Below are positions 1 through 9,378 of a stretch of 64,000 nt of DNA, one piece after another. The notes under the pieces were generated by a model that saw nothing but the letters and a program-made list of their open reading frames with translations, was not told the origin of the DNA and ran no database searches. This stretch comes from Capsicum annuum (taxonomy: Eukaryota; Streptophyta; Magnoliopsida; Solanales; Solanaceae): contig NW_025850773.1 in NCBI RefSeq assembly GCF_002878395.1, forward strand, positions 207,441-271,440, read 5' to 3'. How positions within the stretch are numbered: position 1 is the first letter of the stretch; each line of letters starts with the position of its first letter. The translations under genes and the position numbers were made by a program.

Positions 1-74
1 TTGAGGAGATGGAGAACTCTGAGTTGGGGTCTGGGTTTGTGCATCAGTTTTGCTCACGGGAGTCTGTTGTCTGA

Positions 75-775
75 GTTTTATTTCTAACATTTGTATGTGT
101 TTGATTAGTCTAGTGTTTTCCATGAGTAGTGACTCTTTCTGGGCATTGAGAGTTTTGAAATTTTCAGTCATGGAAGAACAGTGATTACAAAAAATAATCT
201 TCCCAGTTTCCTTTTGTTTATTTTTTAAAAGCACTTTACAAGTTTACCAAACACCCTTTTTTTTTAAAAAAAAAATATTTTTTCTCAAAATAAGTGCTTA
301 TTTGGGGAAATAAGCAATCCCAAACATGCTATAATTTTTCACTCCTTTTTTTCAAATAATTGTATTCTAGGTTTTAAATTGGTTGACATGTTTGACTCTA
401 CACAAGTTTAAGAAAATAAAAATATTTTTAAAATTTATAATTTTAAATTAAATTAAAGACATGTTATATCTATCAAAATATTCTTCATTTTTAAACTTTA
501 AATATGTCATGTAGGAATTTTTTTAAAAAACAAATATGTCAATAAATTGAAATGAATGGAACAAAAAGCAAGGACCTAAGTCCTAACAAACAAAACATGC
601 AGGCACACACCAATTAAAATTTGGTTGTCATTAAAAGCAAAGTGACAAATGGACCAAACACAATTAATCAATCAAGAATCCCCCAGACCTTAATTATTCG
701 CTTCATACACACATTTCCAAGATTTTCCCACTTCTTCCTATCTCCCCTCTTTCCTTCCTCCAACGCTAATCAGTC
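75..775. other. intergenic, upstream flank of the host gene
   Basis: AT-rich sequence with no supported gene. Around 195-335 there are words such as 'accaaacaccc' and 'aagcaatcccaaacatgc' that recur at ends of plant hAT-type MITEs, but I could not pair two terminal repeats. The last 120 bases before the ATG at 776 are pyrimidine-rich (CTTCTTCCTATCTCCC and similar), as in many plant 5' leaders. I see no convincing TATA box. Confidence 0.5.
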
Positions 776-1561
776 ATGTTTGATCCAAGAAAACAAACAT
801 CTAATATCCATGACAACATTCTTGATCCTGCCACAACCTCAACTAACTGTTATGACAATTGGGAACCTCACAATTTTGATTTTCAAGTATCACAAAAACT
901 TGGGAATCAATTTATAGCCCAAAAAATAGAAGATCATGAAGATGATGATGATGGTGGTGCTTCTTCACCACCCTTATGGAAAAATAGCCCACCAAGAAGT
1001 CCAGTCCATCCGATAAATTATCGGTCGCTTTCACCTAGTTCTAGAACTCAAGCCATAGCCAGAGGACAATGGGAACTTATGGAAATGGTCAAGAACATGC
1101 CTGAATCTTGCTTTGAACTTTCTTTAAAGGATCTTGTTGAGCAACCTAAATCATTTGAGTCTCAAGAAGAATGCTTAGTCAATAATAATAGGGAGAAAAA
1201 ACAAGTCGTGCAGAACATTAAGATCAAGAATGACCAAATTAGAAAAGCCAAGATGATGAGAAGTAAGAGTATTGAGAATGGAGGGGTATTTCTCAAGATG
1301 GTTTCACCTGTTTCTTTGAGATCAAAGAAGAAGAAGAATGTATCAGCAAATACAACTAGAGTTTCCCCTAAGCCTGATGAGTATGAAAACTCTTGTTCAA
1401 AGAGTTTGGAGAAAGAGTGGTGGAAGAAGAGATTTTCAGGTTCAATTAGTGGTAGTAGCAACAATAGTGGAAGTACTGGTAGAAATAGAAGCAGGGGCAG
1501 CAATTCTAACAGCAGCAGCAGCAACAGTACTAGTAGCAGAAACAACAGCACCAGGTATTAA
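776..1561 (+). CDS. plant protein of unknown function, Ser/Asn-rich tail
   Basis: A 261-residue intronless reading frame, the only host gene I can support here. Parts in order: a polar N-terminus (1-51); an acidic run EDHEDDDDGG (52-61); Ser-Pro motifs SPPRSPVHP (71-79); a core at about 86-122 containing SPSSRTQAIARGQWELMEMV and SCFELSLKDLVE, which looks folded and conserved in a plant-only family; a basic stretch (156-188, including RSKKKKN) that could act in nuclear localisation; KEWWKKRF (213-220); and a tail (221-259) almost wholly Ser, Asn, Gly and Arg, encoded by AGC/AGT/AAC-type triplets. There is no signal peptide and no membrane segment. The start is the first ATG in frame. An ATG in another frame at 621 opens a shorter frame that runs over it. 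I recognise the core as typical of uncharacterised plant proteins but cannot give a function. The Ser-Pro sites suggest kinase targets, which is inference only. Confidence 0.72.
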   Translation: MFDPRKQTSNIHDNILDPATTSTNCYDNWEPHNFDFQVSQKLGNQFIAQKIEDHEDDDDGGASSPPLWKNSPPRSPVHPINYRSLSPSSRTQAIARGQWELMEMVKNMPESCFELSLKDLVEQPKSFESQEECLVNNNREKKQVVQNIKIKNDQIRKAKMMRSKSIENGGVFLKMVSPVSLRSKKKKNVSANTTRVSPKPDEYENSCSKSLEKEWWKKRFSGSISGSSNNSGSTGRNRSRGSNSNSSSSNSTSSRNNSTRY

Positions 1562-2697
1562 ATATCTTCATTTCTTAATTCTTTTACTGCTCCCTAGAAA
1601 AGAAGCTGTCGCCTTTCTGTTCTCTCCTGGTGACTCGAAAATTTAATCTTAATGTTGGAGATGGGGGTACTTACCATCTAAGCAACCCCTTTTATGAGTA
1701 AACATATCCTCATTTTTTATTTTTCAGCTAAAACTAATTTTGATTTTTAGTACTACTAGTGATGCTATATATATATATATAGCCCATGAGTATGCTAAAA
1801 GATTTGTCCTGAATTCATGGGAGTGCTCCTTTTTCTGCTTTTATGCATCCTGTATTCGAAATTTCTTGAGCGGACTAATTTGTATTGGTGCCACGTAGAG
1901 CTCCACAGGGGAAGCGCTCTATACTATCTCTGTATTCAAATCCAAAACTTTTAATTAAGACGGTCATGGAAACGCTCCTGACAAAAGTTTGTCCAAGTTT
2001 AAAGATCAAAGAGAGTTTTGATGTATTGAATAACAGTGTCTTGAACTTTTTCTCTTACAATATTTCTGGTTCAAGAGAAAGTTATTCTACAACTTTTTCT
2101 CTTGCCATTACTTGGATGATTGTGGGAGATCCTGCTTGCATACAAGACAGAAGAGACAGAACACAGAATTGAATTTTCCCGAAGAAAATGGAAATTATTA
2201 TCATTATTGGTTTTAAAATTTATCGTACTTGTCTAATATATTTAACATCTTCAAGAAAGGAAAATATTTTGAACCTCTGTAACTTGAAGACCTTTTCCCC
2301 ATGTTAAAACATAGCAGCTTGGGGGACGGGATTAAAATATGATAAATCAAACTTTTACCAACAAGATAAGACTCCTGATAGCCAATCTACTTGGATACCT
2401 GAAGGAGATTATTCTGTCAATAGTTTTATTCCTTTTTTAATATTAATTCTTATGTAGGTTCAATTAATCAAATTAGTTTGATATATTATGATTTTTCTTT
2501 ATTGTCGTTGCTCAAAATTTTTTTGTTAACTTCTTACAACACCCCATTATTTGGATCCTAACAAAGCAGATTGAATCTAAAGGGAAGTTAGTTGTTAAGA
2601 TAGACAATCACTTTACATAATTGATTCTTTAGAATTTATTCTTATACATGACATTATTGAAACATCCACCCACCCACTGAAAAAAGGGAAAAGATAT
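1562..2697. other. intergenic, downstream of the host gene
   Basis: Begins with the likely 3' UTR of the host gene. A short (TA)n run lies near 1768-1784. A 95-codon open frame at 1885-2172 has no recognisable protein character. Nothing else is supported here. Confidence 0.5.
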
Positions 2698-3037
2698 TGG
2701 AGTCCCACGTCGGTAGGTTAAAGAGGTCTTGGTCTCCTTATATAATTTTGGGCAATCTCTCCTCATGAGCTAGCTTTTGAGGTTGACTTAGGTCTAATAT
2801 CCATTCTTTATCATGATATCAGAGTCAGGCCTATCCAGTTCAATGTTGGGCCCTCGTCTTATATTGTCCATACTCCAGATGTTTAAAGGTTCTGGAATCA
2901 GAGTCAGGCCTATCCAGTTCAATGTTGGGCCCCCGTCTTATATTGTTCATACTCCACATGTTTAAAGGTTCTTGATCTCCTTATATGATCTTGGGCAATC
3001 CTCCTTCGTAGTTAGGTTCAAGATCCATTCTTTATCA
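2698..3037 (+). mobile_element. TRIM (terminal-repeat retrotransposon in miniature), internally duplicated
   Basis: The left LTR (about 2698-2813) opens TGGAGTCCCACGTCGG and ends CCATTCTTTATCA. It is followed at once by TGATATCAGAGT, a diverged form of the initiator-tRNA-Met primer site TGGTATCAGAGC. A right LTR (about 2948-3037) shares CTCCTTATAT, TTGGGCAATC and the same CCATTCTTTATCA end. Between them the ~50-bp internal part occurs twice (starting near 2820 and 2899), each time followed by an LTR-start-like piece, so the order is LTR, internal, partial LTR, internal, LTR. The element encodes nothing, as expected for a TRIM. I could not find a target-site duplication, so the outer ends are approximate. 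Confidence 0.6.
2814..2825 (+). other. primer-binding site of the TRIM
   Basis: TGATATCAGAGT directly follows the left LTR and differs in two bases from the tRNA-Met primer site TGGTATCAGAGC used by many plant retroelements. Confidence 0.5.
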
Positions 3038-3532
3038 AAAGAAAAGGCTTCAAATTAAGAAACACGCTTACATATTTTATATATATACTCAGAGTCTAAG
3101 ACATGTTTTAATTTTTTTTGAAATTTTTAATGTTATGCAGGAAAAGGGAAAGGGTTTTAAGCTGTTGTTGGTCAAGTTTATGCCTCAATAAAAGCATACT
3201 GGAGAATGATAAAGGGATGACTGATGCCTTAGAATAATTTGTTTAGTCTCGTGAAACAATGATATGTATGCATAGTTTGGTGGTAGATTAGGAATATACA
3301 GATCTATGCTCCCCTCCCACCCCCACCATACCCCCACAGAATTGTTCTTTCATTTACCTTTTTTCTTGGTTTGGCAAGCATTTATTTGTTAACTAGAGCA
3401 ACATTTATTGAAGTTTGGGATCAATATATATTGCAATTAGTACACCAATGCAATTGCTTAAAGACACGAGCAAAATTTAAACCGAGAAAGTTGCCTCAAT
3501 CTGTGTATGCATGATCAATTGTTCGTAATTCA
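3038..3532. other. AT-rich intergenic
   Basis: No gene, and no repeat that I can define. A C-rich patch (CCCCTCCCACCCCCACC) lies near 3310-3335. Confidence 0.4.
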
Positions 3533-3881
3533 TTTCATAATTGGGTGAAAATCATTTTTATTTCCTAACTTTACTTTAAAAAATATTTTTTTTTGTTAAT
3601 TGTGAACCATAATCAAACTTTTCCTTTTATTCTAAGTAAATTTTATAATATCTATTATACCCTTTCATTATTAACTTTTTTTTTACTTCTTTAAAAATCA
3701 TGATATATATTTTCATTTGTTAAATTCATGTAATAAATTTTTTATAAAAAAATAAATAATATCTTTTGAGCGAAAAGAGTGAAAAACTTTAACTAAGTAT
3801 ACAGGTTACCAATATTCAATAATAAAGTAAATTAGCATAATGAGAAAATTAATTTTATTAACAATAATCAAAACTCTAATA

Positions 3882-4134
3882 CTTCCTCCGTCCCATTTTA
3901 TGTGTCGTCGTTTTACCAGGTACGGAGTTAAGAAATAAGGAAAGACTCGGTAATGTTTACTAAATTGTCCTTTATTAAAAAATGTGTTTCATCTTTTTTT
4001 AAAAAAATTAAATGAAACCAATAAAGGTAAAAGTGAGATTATATCTTTAAATAGTTACCTAATAAGAAAAGATGACATACTTTTTTATACGGACTAAAAA
4101 GAAAATAATGACACATAAAATGAAAAGAAGGGAG
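3882..4134. mobile_element. Stowaway-type MITE
   Basis: A 253-bp element flanked by TA dinucleotides (3880-3881 and 4135-4136). Terminal inverted repeats: left CTTCCTCCGTCCCATTTTAT, right (minus strand) CTCCCTTCTTTTCATTTTAT, both close to the Stowaway consensus CTCCCTCCGT. Subterminal GTGTC/GACAC words also mirror each other. It is nested in the MULE-like element and so is younger than it. Confidence 0.75.
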
Positions 4135-4267
4135 TATTTATTTATACTAGTGAAAATAGTAGATAATAATAACCATACAAACATATTTCGATGCATCAAA
4201 TACAAAATAATTAATTAAATTAAGGTCAAATTTTTAAAGGTGATATTTGTTTAAGCAATAGAAAATA

Positions 4268-4522
4268 CTCTCGTCATTTCATATTACTTCACCCTCATAT
4301 TAAAAATAATTATTTTAATTTACTTGTCCAATTTATAAAATCAAAAGAATTTTTTTAATATTTTTAAAAATTTCTACTCTTAATATTAAATAACTGCATC
4401 GAGTAGTTGTAGTCAAATTTAAAGTTTCAAATTATTATTAATAAGCTTAATTTAGTAAAATATACTTCTAATTAAAATTTTCTTAATGATTGTGTCATAT
4501 CAAGAAGGATCAAATAATATGA
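4268..4522. mobile_element. Stowaway-type MITE, right end lost
   Basis: The left end, CTCTCGTCATTTCATATTAC after a TA, matches the Stowaway start (CTCCCTCCGTTTCATATTAC type). The body (TTTACTTGTCCA, TTAATATTAAATA and others) and the near-terminal part (TGTGTCATATC, AAGGATCAAATAATATGA) resemble a common Solanaceae MITE, but the expected terminal CGGAGGGAGTA is missing, so it is truncated. Confidence 0.55.
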
Positions 4523-5045
4523 CATGCATAAAGTAAGAGAATGGGGAAAGACTGAAATATATACACATACTTATACATATATATACACACGCTTATGCAT
4601 ACAATATTTAAATAACGGCCATAAAACTAACCTTAAATTTTCTAACAAATTCATAAAAGTATTATTCTACTTATAATATTAATGAACTTAAATAAAAGAT
4701 TATAATATCTAGCTTAAAAAGATATTATATATATTATAGAAAGATATTACATAAATAAATTTAGTACTATAATAAAAATAAAAAAGACATTGCATAGAAT
4801 AAAGGAGAGTTTAATTATTATTTAAATTGAGAAAAAGTTTAATCTTTACAGCAAAATTGAGGGGGTGAAAATGACACACCCTTTCATAATTCTTTTGCCT
4901 ATATATTTTGGTATGTTGTTGTTACTCATGCTTACAGCTAGTGCTAGTACATATAAATTGTTTTCTCATTGGGATTCCAACATCAGCTTTATATTTCCAA
5001 ATTAATCTCAGAGGTATTCACATTATGTGTATATTCAAATAATTA

Positions 5046-5125
5046 TTCATATTTATAACTATTGTTATATCCAATATTTCTCCAATTCATATTTATAACT
5101 ATTGTTATATCCAATATTTCTCCAA
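5046..5125. repeat. perfect 40-bp tandem duplication
   Basis: 5046-5085 and 5086-5125 are identical, each beginning TTCATATTTATAACT and ending TTTCTCCAA. The perfect identity in decayed intergenic DNA points to a recent event. Confidence 0.9.
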
Positions 5126-5373
5126 GTAATATTCGATACACAAGCCTCAGTCAAGATCGGCTTAATCACTAGGCCACTAAAGCCACCGCTTATGATTCCA
5201 AAAAATTAGGACCTCATTTTTTTCTAAAAAATGTATATCTACGTATTTATTAAAAAAATTATATTTATTTATAAATTTAAAAAGAAATTTTTGATAAGAA
5301 AGTAAGATATATGAGACATCTTTTGGAGTATAAATTTCCTTGACTACATCCTAATTACTTGAGATACATTACT

Positions 5374-5519
5374 ATCACCTTGTATTCATCAATTCTATAA
5401 ATTTTGTTCTCTCTTTAATTATTTTTATTATTAGTATTGAGCGCGTATCACCTTGTATTCATCTATTCTATAAATTTTATTCTCTCTTTAATTATTTCTA
5501 TTATTAGTATTGAGCGCGT
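5374..5519. repeat. 73-bp tandem duplication
   Basis: 5374-5446 and 5447-5519 are near-identical units, each beginning ATCACCTTGTATTCATC and ending TATTGAGCGCGT, with three differences by eye. Confidence 0.88.
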
Positions 5520-5574
5520 CCCCCCCTCTCTCCAAAACTAACTAACAACTTAGTTACCGTTCTTGCTTATAATT

Positions 5575-5766
5575 TTTTTTTTTGTTTGGTTTTCCATTCG
5601 GTATCTAGTGCCCGCATTGGAGCCCCGACTAATCCGGATCGCACGTTGCAGGGCCCATTAAGGTGACAGCGCTCTCAACAGAGTTTTCTCCATACTCATG
5701 ATCGAACCTTCAACCTCCGATTAAGGGTGAAACAGTCTCATCCACTGCACCACAACCCATGTTGGT
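5575..5766 (-). mobile_element. tRNA-derived SINE
   Basis: Read on the minus strand it has a Pol III A box TGGTGCAGTGG (minus strand of 5742-5752), a B box GGTTCGATCAT (5698-5708) about 34 bp further on, a tRNA-unrelated body, and an A-rich 3' tail (the T-run at 5573-5583). It is flanked by 16-bp target duplications, GTTCTTGCTTATAATT (5559-5574) and GTTCTTGCTTACAATT (5767-5782), which differ at one base. Length and build fit the Solanaceae SINE families. It is not a tRNA gene, since the rest of a tRNA cloverleaf is absent. Confidence 0.82.
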
Positions 5767-5782
5767 GTTCTTGCTTACAATT

Positions 5783-6327
5783 ACAAAAGAATAAAAATTA
5801 TTCTTTAGTGTCTGCTTCAAATTTTCAAAATTACAACAAACAATTGAAGGAGGTCATCACTATTTTGATATCGTTATATGAATAGCAGCTTATCAAATTC
5901 TTGAGCCAGGTTTTATCATTCTATATTTTATACTTTTTTCTTGAAAATTTATTATTGTTGATATTTTTAGTTCATAAGAATATATTTGTTTTAATTATCA
6001 TTATAATTTATTCAATTTAAATGTGTTGACTAGAAAATATAATTTCGATTTTGCAAAAAGAGAGAAAAAATAAGAATTGAAAAGATTGAATGGATTAGCT
6101 ATATTATCATTGAAAAGTAGCTATTAGAAAATATCGGTTATAAGAAAATAGTTAATGTTTTCACATTAAAAAATGCTAGAAAATTAAATTTTAAATAAAA
6201 TTTACATGACTATCTTTTTATTTTTTAAAAATAATACATATATTTATGTTTTCTAAACATTCATGACTTTTAAAAATAGTAAAAACGTGAGAAGTATTCT
6301 TTAAGTATTGGAATTAGTTTTAAAATG
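5783..6327. other. AT-rich intergenic
   Basis: I see no gene, no RNA gene and no clear repeat here. Confidence 0.4.
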
Positions 6328-7345
6328 GGGTGACATCGTTTTCATCTCCAACTTTACTTTAAAATCAAACTTTTCCCTCAACATTGAATAATAATTATAC
6401 TTCCCATTTATCCCATGCAATGTTCATTTTACCCTTATAATTTTAATCCTATATTTATGTAATACCTCTTTATATTATATAATATATTTTTTTTAATCTA
6501 GGTATTTATATTATTTTATTTAAGTTTATTAACTTTATAAGTAAAATATTATGTTTCATAAATTTGTCATAAAATTTAATGTTACTTTTCAAGATCGTTA
6601 TTTCAATATTATATGTATTAAAGAGTCATTTAGTGTGAGATGTAATTATAATAATTCGTGGATAAACTTCATGATTATATTATTCTGCGTTTAGTTAGAG
6701 ATATTAGTTAGTCTTAAAATTATTTATCCCACCATTTATATCACAGTAATGAAATAAGTTATCACATATACATGTTGGTACAATTTATTTTGGGATAACT
6801 AATCCTAGAACAACTTGTTCTCAACCAAGCCACCCTTTAAGTGTTTGTATATGTATGTACATGCATGTGCGTATATATTTTTGTGTTTCACTGCTCTCTT
6901 ACTACATCTGTTTTATATTATTTGGCTTTTGTTGACATGACACAATCTTTAAAAGAAATTAATTTAGAGCTACATTTTACTGAATTAACCTTATTAATGA
7001 TACTTTGAAACTTTAAGTTTGTCTATACTACTATTTTACGTAGTTACTTAATATTAAGAGTTAAAAAAAAACATAATACAACTCTTTTGATTTCATAAAA
7101 AAATTTCGCCCAGAAGATAATGTTCATGTTTTTATGAATTTGTTTTATGTGGATTTTACAAAAATGAAAATATGATGATTTAAAAGAAGTTTTTTTTTTT
7201 TAAAAAAAAAGTTGATGATGAGAGGGTATAATAGGTATTTTAAAAATTTAATTAGAATAAAGGGGGAATATAATTATTGTTTAAAGTTGAGGAGGGGTGT
7301 TTGATTTTTTTAAATAAAGTTGGGGAGGAAAAATGATTTTTAGCC
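6328..7345. mobile_element. non-autonomous element with ~90-bp terminal inverted repeats
   Basis: The left arm begins GGGTGACATCGTTTTCATCT and continues AACTTTACTTTAAAATCAAA. The right arm on the minus strand begins GGCTAAAAATCATTTTTCCT and continues AACTTTATTTAAAAAAATCA. Both go on to AATAATTATA and CCCATTTAT/CCCCTTTAT, so the arms match over about 90 bp with many differences. It is of the same family as the element at 3543-4881. Candidate duplications are poor (7 of 10 bases). A stretch near 6895-6960 (CATCTGTTTTATATTATTTG) resembles a Stowaway left end with no partner. It has no coding capacity. Confidence 0.52.
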
Positions 7346-7351
7346 TTAAAA

Positions 7352-7984
7352 ATATCCTTCATTTATCTATTGGGTCAAAAGTATTTCTTCATCTTCTTTA
7401 TAGCTTAAATATACCCTTATAACTAGCGACTCTTTTTTAAATTATAATTAAAATTTTTATTTATTATATGTCAGCTTTCTATTGGTTGCAAAGTAAATTA
7501 ATTTAAATCTTATTATCTTATAACCAAATTTGGATCCCACTAAAATTACCCGACTTAATCTACTAAACCTGTCCCAACCTATTACATTTGTTTCAATTCT
7601 TCCAGGCCCTCGATTTCCATCATAGCCTCAAGGAAACTCCCTTCACATGTACATACAAAGATGCAACAAAATTCAGATTGATCTAGTCTTAACTCATATC
7701 ATTGGCATTTTTAACTTAGTGAAATACCAAGTTACATCATTGTGTGTTCATGGACTAAGCCTGAAATTTCCTTGGGGTGGATTTAATAGGTTGGATCGAG
7801 CAGTTTTAGTTGGCTTCAGGTTTAGTTATAAGATAATAAGAGTTAAATTTATTGCAACTAATAGAAAAATGATACATAATAAATAAAATTTTTAATCATG
7901 CTTTTAAAAAAGGGGTCGTTAATTGTAAGGGTATATTTAAGTCATAAAAGGTGATTAGAGGATATTTTTGAACCAATGATGATA
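7352..7984. mobile_element. foldback/MULE-like element with ~190-bp inverted arms
   Basis: The left arm (about 7352-7545) and right arm (about 7805-7984) are inverted copies, sharing TTAAATATACCCTTA, AACTAGCGAC/AATTAACGAC, TTTTATTTATTAT and TCTTATTATCTTATAAC. CTTAAAA stands on both sides (7345-7351 and 7985-7991) and may be the target duplication. The middle holds an open frame (7647-7886) with no protein character. It lies directly against the right end of the preceding element. Confidence 0.55.
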
Positions 7985-8132
7985 CTTAAAACGTTTTTCT
8001 GATCCTTTTTCATTTTAAAGTTGAATGTATGGAATAATAACTTTCAGGATAATATATATATTTCCAAAATCTAGAGAGTAGATTTTGTTTTAAAAAAAAA
8101 TCCCTGTAACTGGTGTAGTCACGTTGTTTAGC

Positions 8133-8800
8133 TTTTTTTTTTTTTTCGATAACTAATACTACTAACTTTATTGATATCAAAGTGATGAACATTACAAGCA
8201 GCATAGCTTGGTCAACACAACCAGCTATCAAACAAGACATTTCACATACTAACTGTCTAGGAACAACCTGACAAACTAACTCAAAACAACCAAATATTGG
8301 AGTCTACATCTAATTCGGCTAAGTGCTCTAACATACAAAACATAAACAATTTCTCTAACAAGATTGGCCAAGCTTATTTTTGTATGCTTAAAGATTCTGA
8401 GGTTCCTTTCCATTCAGATGTTATGCACATACTCAATGTAAACCAATTTAAATAGTTGAGCAGCATTAGATTTTCCTTTTATATTCGCGAGTATCCATTG
8501 GAAGTGATGTTCCCATGTTTGAGATCTCATAATTGGTTGGCAGGCCTGCAGCCAGATAAAAATCCTGAATAATCTCTGTGTGAATTCACAAGTAGCAAAT
8601 ATGTGATTCCCATTTTCTTCATGTTGTCGACAAAGTACACGTGTTATCTACATCCACCCCCAAGGCAGTTGGTCGATCTGCAGTTAGGAACCTTCTTTGC
8701 AGCGTCAACCATACTGTCAATACAAATTTTGGCCTAGCAAAATTGTTAAACATCAAACTGATTCATGGAACTCGAGGCATTTCCCCCAGAAGCTCTAGGT
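8133..8800 (-). pseudogene. LINE 3' end, zinc-binding RVT domain remnant
   Basis: On the minus strand the A-tail (T-run 8133-8146) is preceded by broken frames. One frame, beginning near 8745, reads NFARPKFVLTVWLTLQRRFL and then TADRPTALGVDVDNTC. After a frameshift near 8635 another reads CRQHEENGNHIFATC, then TWEHHFQWILANI and NLRIFKHTKISLANLVREI. This is the pattern of the zinc-binding region at the C-terminus of plant LINE reverse transcriptases (RPK...WL..RRLLT.DR, C..C...E...H.F..C). The element is 5'-truncated, and the catalytic reverse transcriptase part is absent. Confidence 0.72.
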
Positions 8801-8811
8801 AAATAGTTCGA

Positions 8812-8944
8812 ATGAGGCTCTGATCAGAGTTGAGAATTAGTGGCACTTGAGGTAAAATCTAGCTTGGATTTTTTTAATTCTGTGGGTGGTGGTGCATGGT
8901 CGATCTTAGTTATTGCTGGAGCTATTTGTCTGATTAATTCCATA
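8812..8944 (-). pseudogene. coding-like fragment of unknown origin
   Basis: On the minus strand an open stretch reads EKQLMELIRQIAPAITKIDH and APPPTELKKSKLDFTSSATN, then meets a TGA, and continues in the same frame as SEPHSNYLPRASGGNA towards the LINE remnant. The composition looks like real coding sequence. I do not recognise the protein; it may be an N-terminal or linker part of a transposon protein. Confidence 0.3.
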
Positions 8945-8989
8945 AGTTGTTTTTCCTAAATATGTGTCTTCATTCACGTAATATTGATT

Positions 8990-9378
8990 TGTTTTGGGAA
9001 AAAGACAGAAACGACACTTCAAATTAAACTATTTCCATGAAAATGATCATCGAATTTAAATTTCACTTTCTAGTCATGTCAATTTACATGCTTGTTCTAT
9101 ACTGTTTCTACACACCTTCTATACAGTTTCTATACAAATCTGTATAGATATAAATATTCTATACGAAAATTATACAGTTTTGATACATAATTTATACAAT
9201 AACTGTACATTTACACATTTTATACAACAATTATCTAATTTTTCATACACTTTCTATATATTTTTATAAATATATTTTATACATATACATATTTGATAGA
9301 ACTATACAATTTTAATACATATATCTTATATAGATACATATTCTATTTAACAATTATATCGTTTTTATATAATTTAAT
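8990..9378. repeat. degenerate ATACA(G/A)TTT-type low-complexity stretch
   Basis: From about 9085 to 9365 words such as TATACAGTTT, CTATACAA, TATACA and ATACATAT recur irregularly. No gene is present. Confidence 0.5.

Larger units (their letters stand above)
3543..4881. mobile_element. non-autonomous MULE-like element with 10-bp target duplication
   Basis: Flanked by perfect 10-bp direct repeats TTTCATAATT at 3533-3542 and 4882-4891. The left end begins GGGTGAAAATCATTTT. The right end, read on the minus strand, begins GGGTGTGTCATTTTCA, so the ends are short inverted repeats followed by a related AT-rich subterminal region. A 9-11-bp target duplication with GGG-type ends fits Mutator-like elements. 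It carries no transposase frame. The element at 6328-7345 has related ends (AACTTTA, AATCAAAC and CTATTATACCC words), so this is a family. Two Stowaway-type MITEs lie inside it. Confidence 0.68.
4892..5558. other. intergenic with two short tandem duplications
   Basis: No gene. It holds the 40-bp duplication at 5046-5125 and the 73-bp duplication at 5374-5519, listed separately. The remainder is AT-rich. Confidence 0.5.

Noticed and set aside
3..74. An open stretch at the left edge (EEMENSELGSGFVHQFCSR...) that could be the end of a gene
   Set aside because: Only 23 codons, no recognisable motif, and its start lies outside the window. It could be real but cannot be supported.
1162..1551. 129-codon minus-strand frame, very Leu-rich
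   Set aside because: It is the antisense of the Ser/Asn/Lys-rich part of the host gene; the Leu runs mirror the AGC/AAG-type triplets.
1885..2172. 95-codon plus-strand frame downstream of the host gene
   Set aside because: No domain, no conserved-looking motif, no sign of splicing to the host gene.
5698..5752. A tRNA gene on the minus strand
   Set aside because: A and B boxes are present, but there is no cloverleaf or anticodon arm, and the A-tail and target duplication show a SINE.
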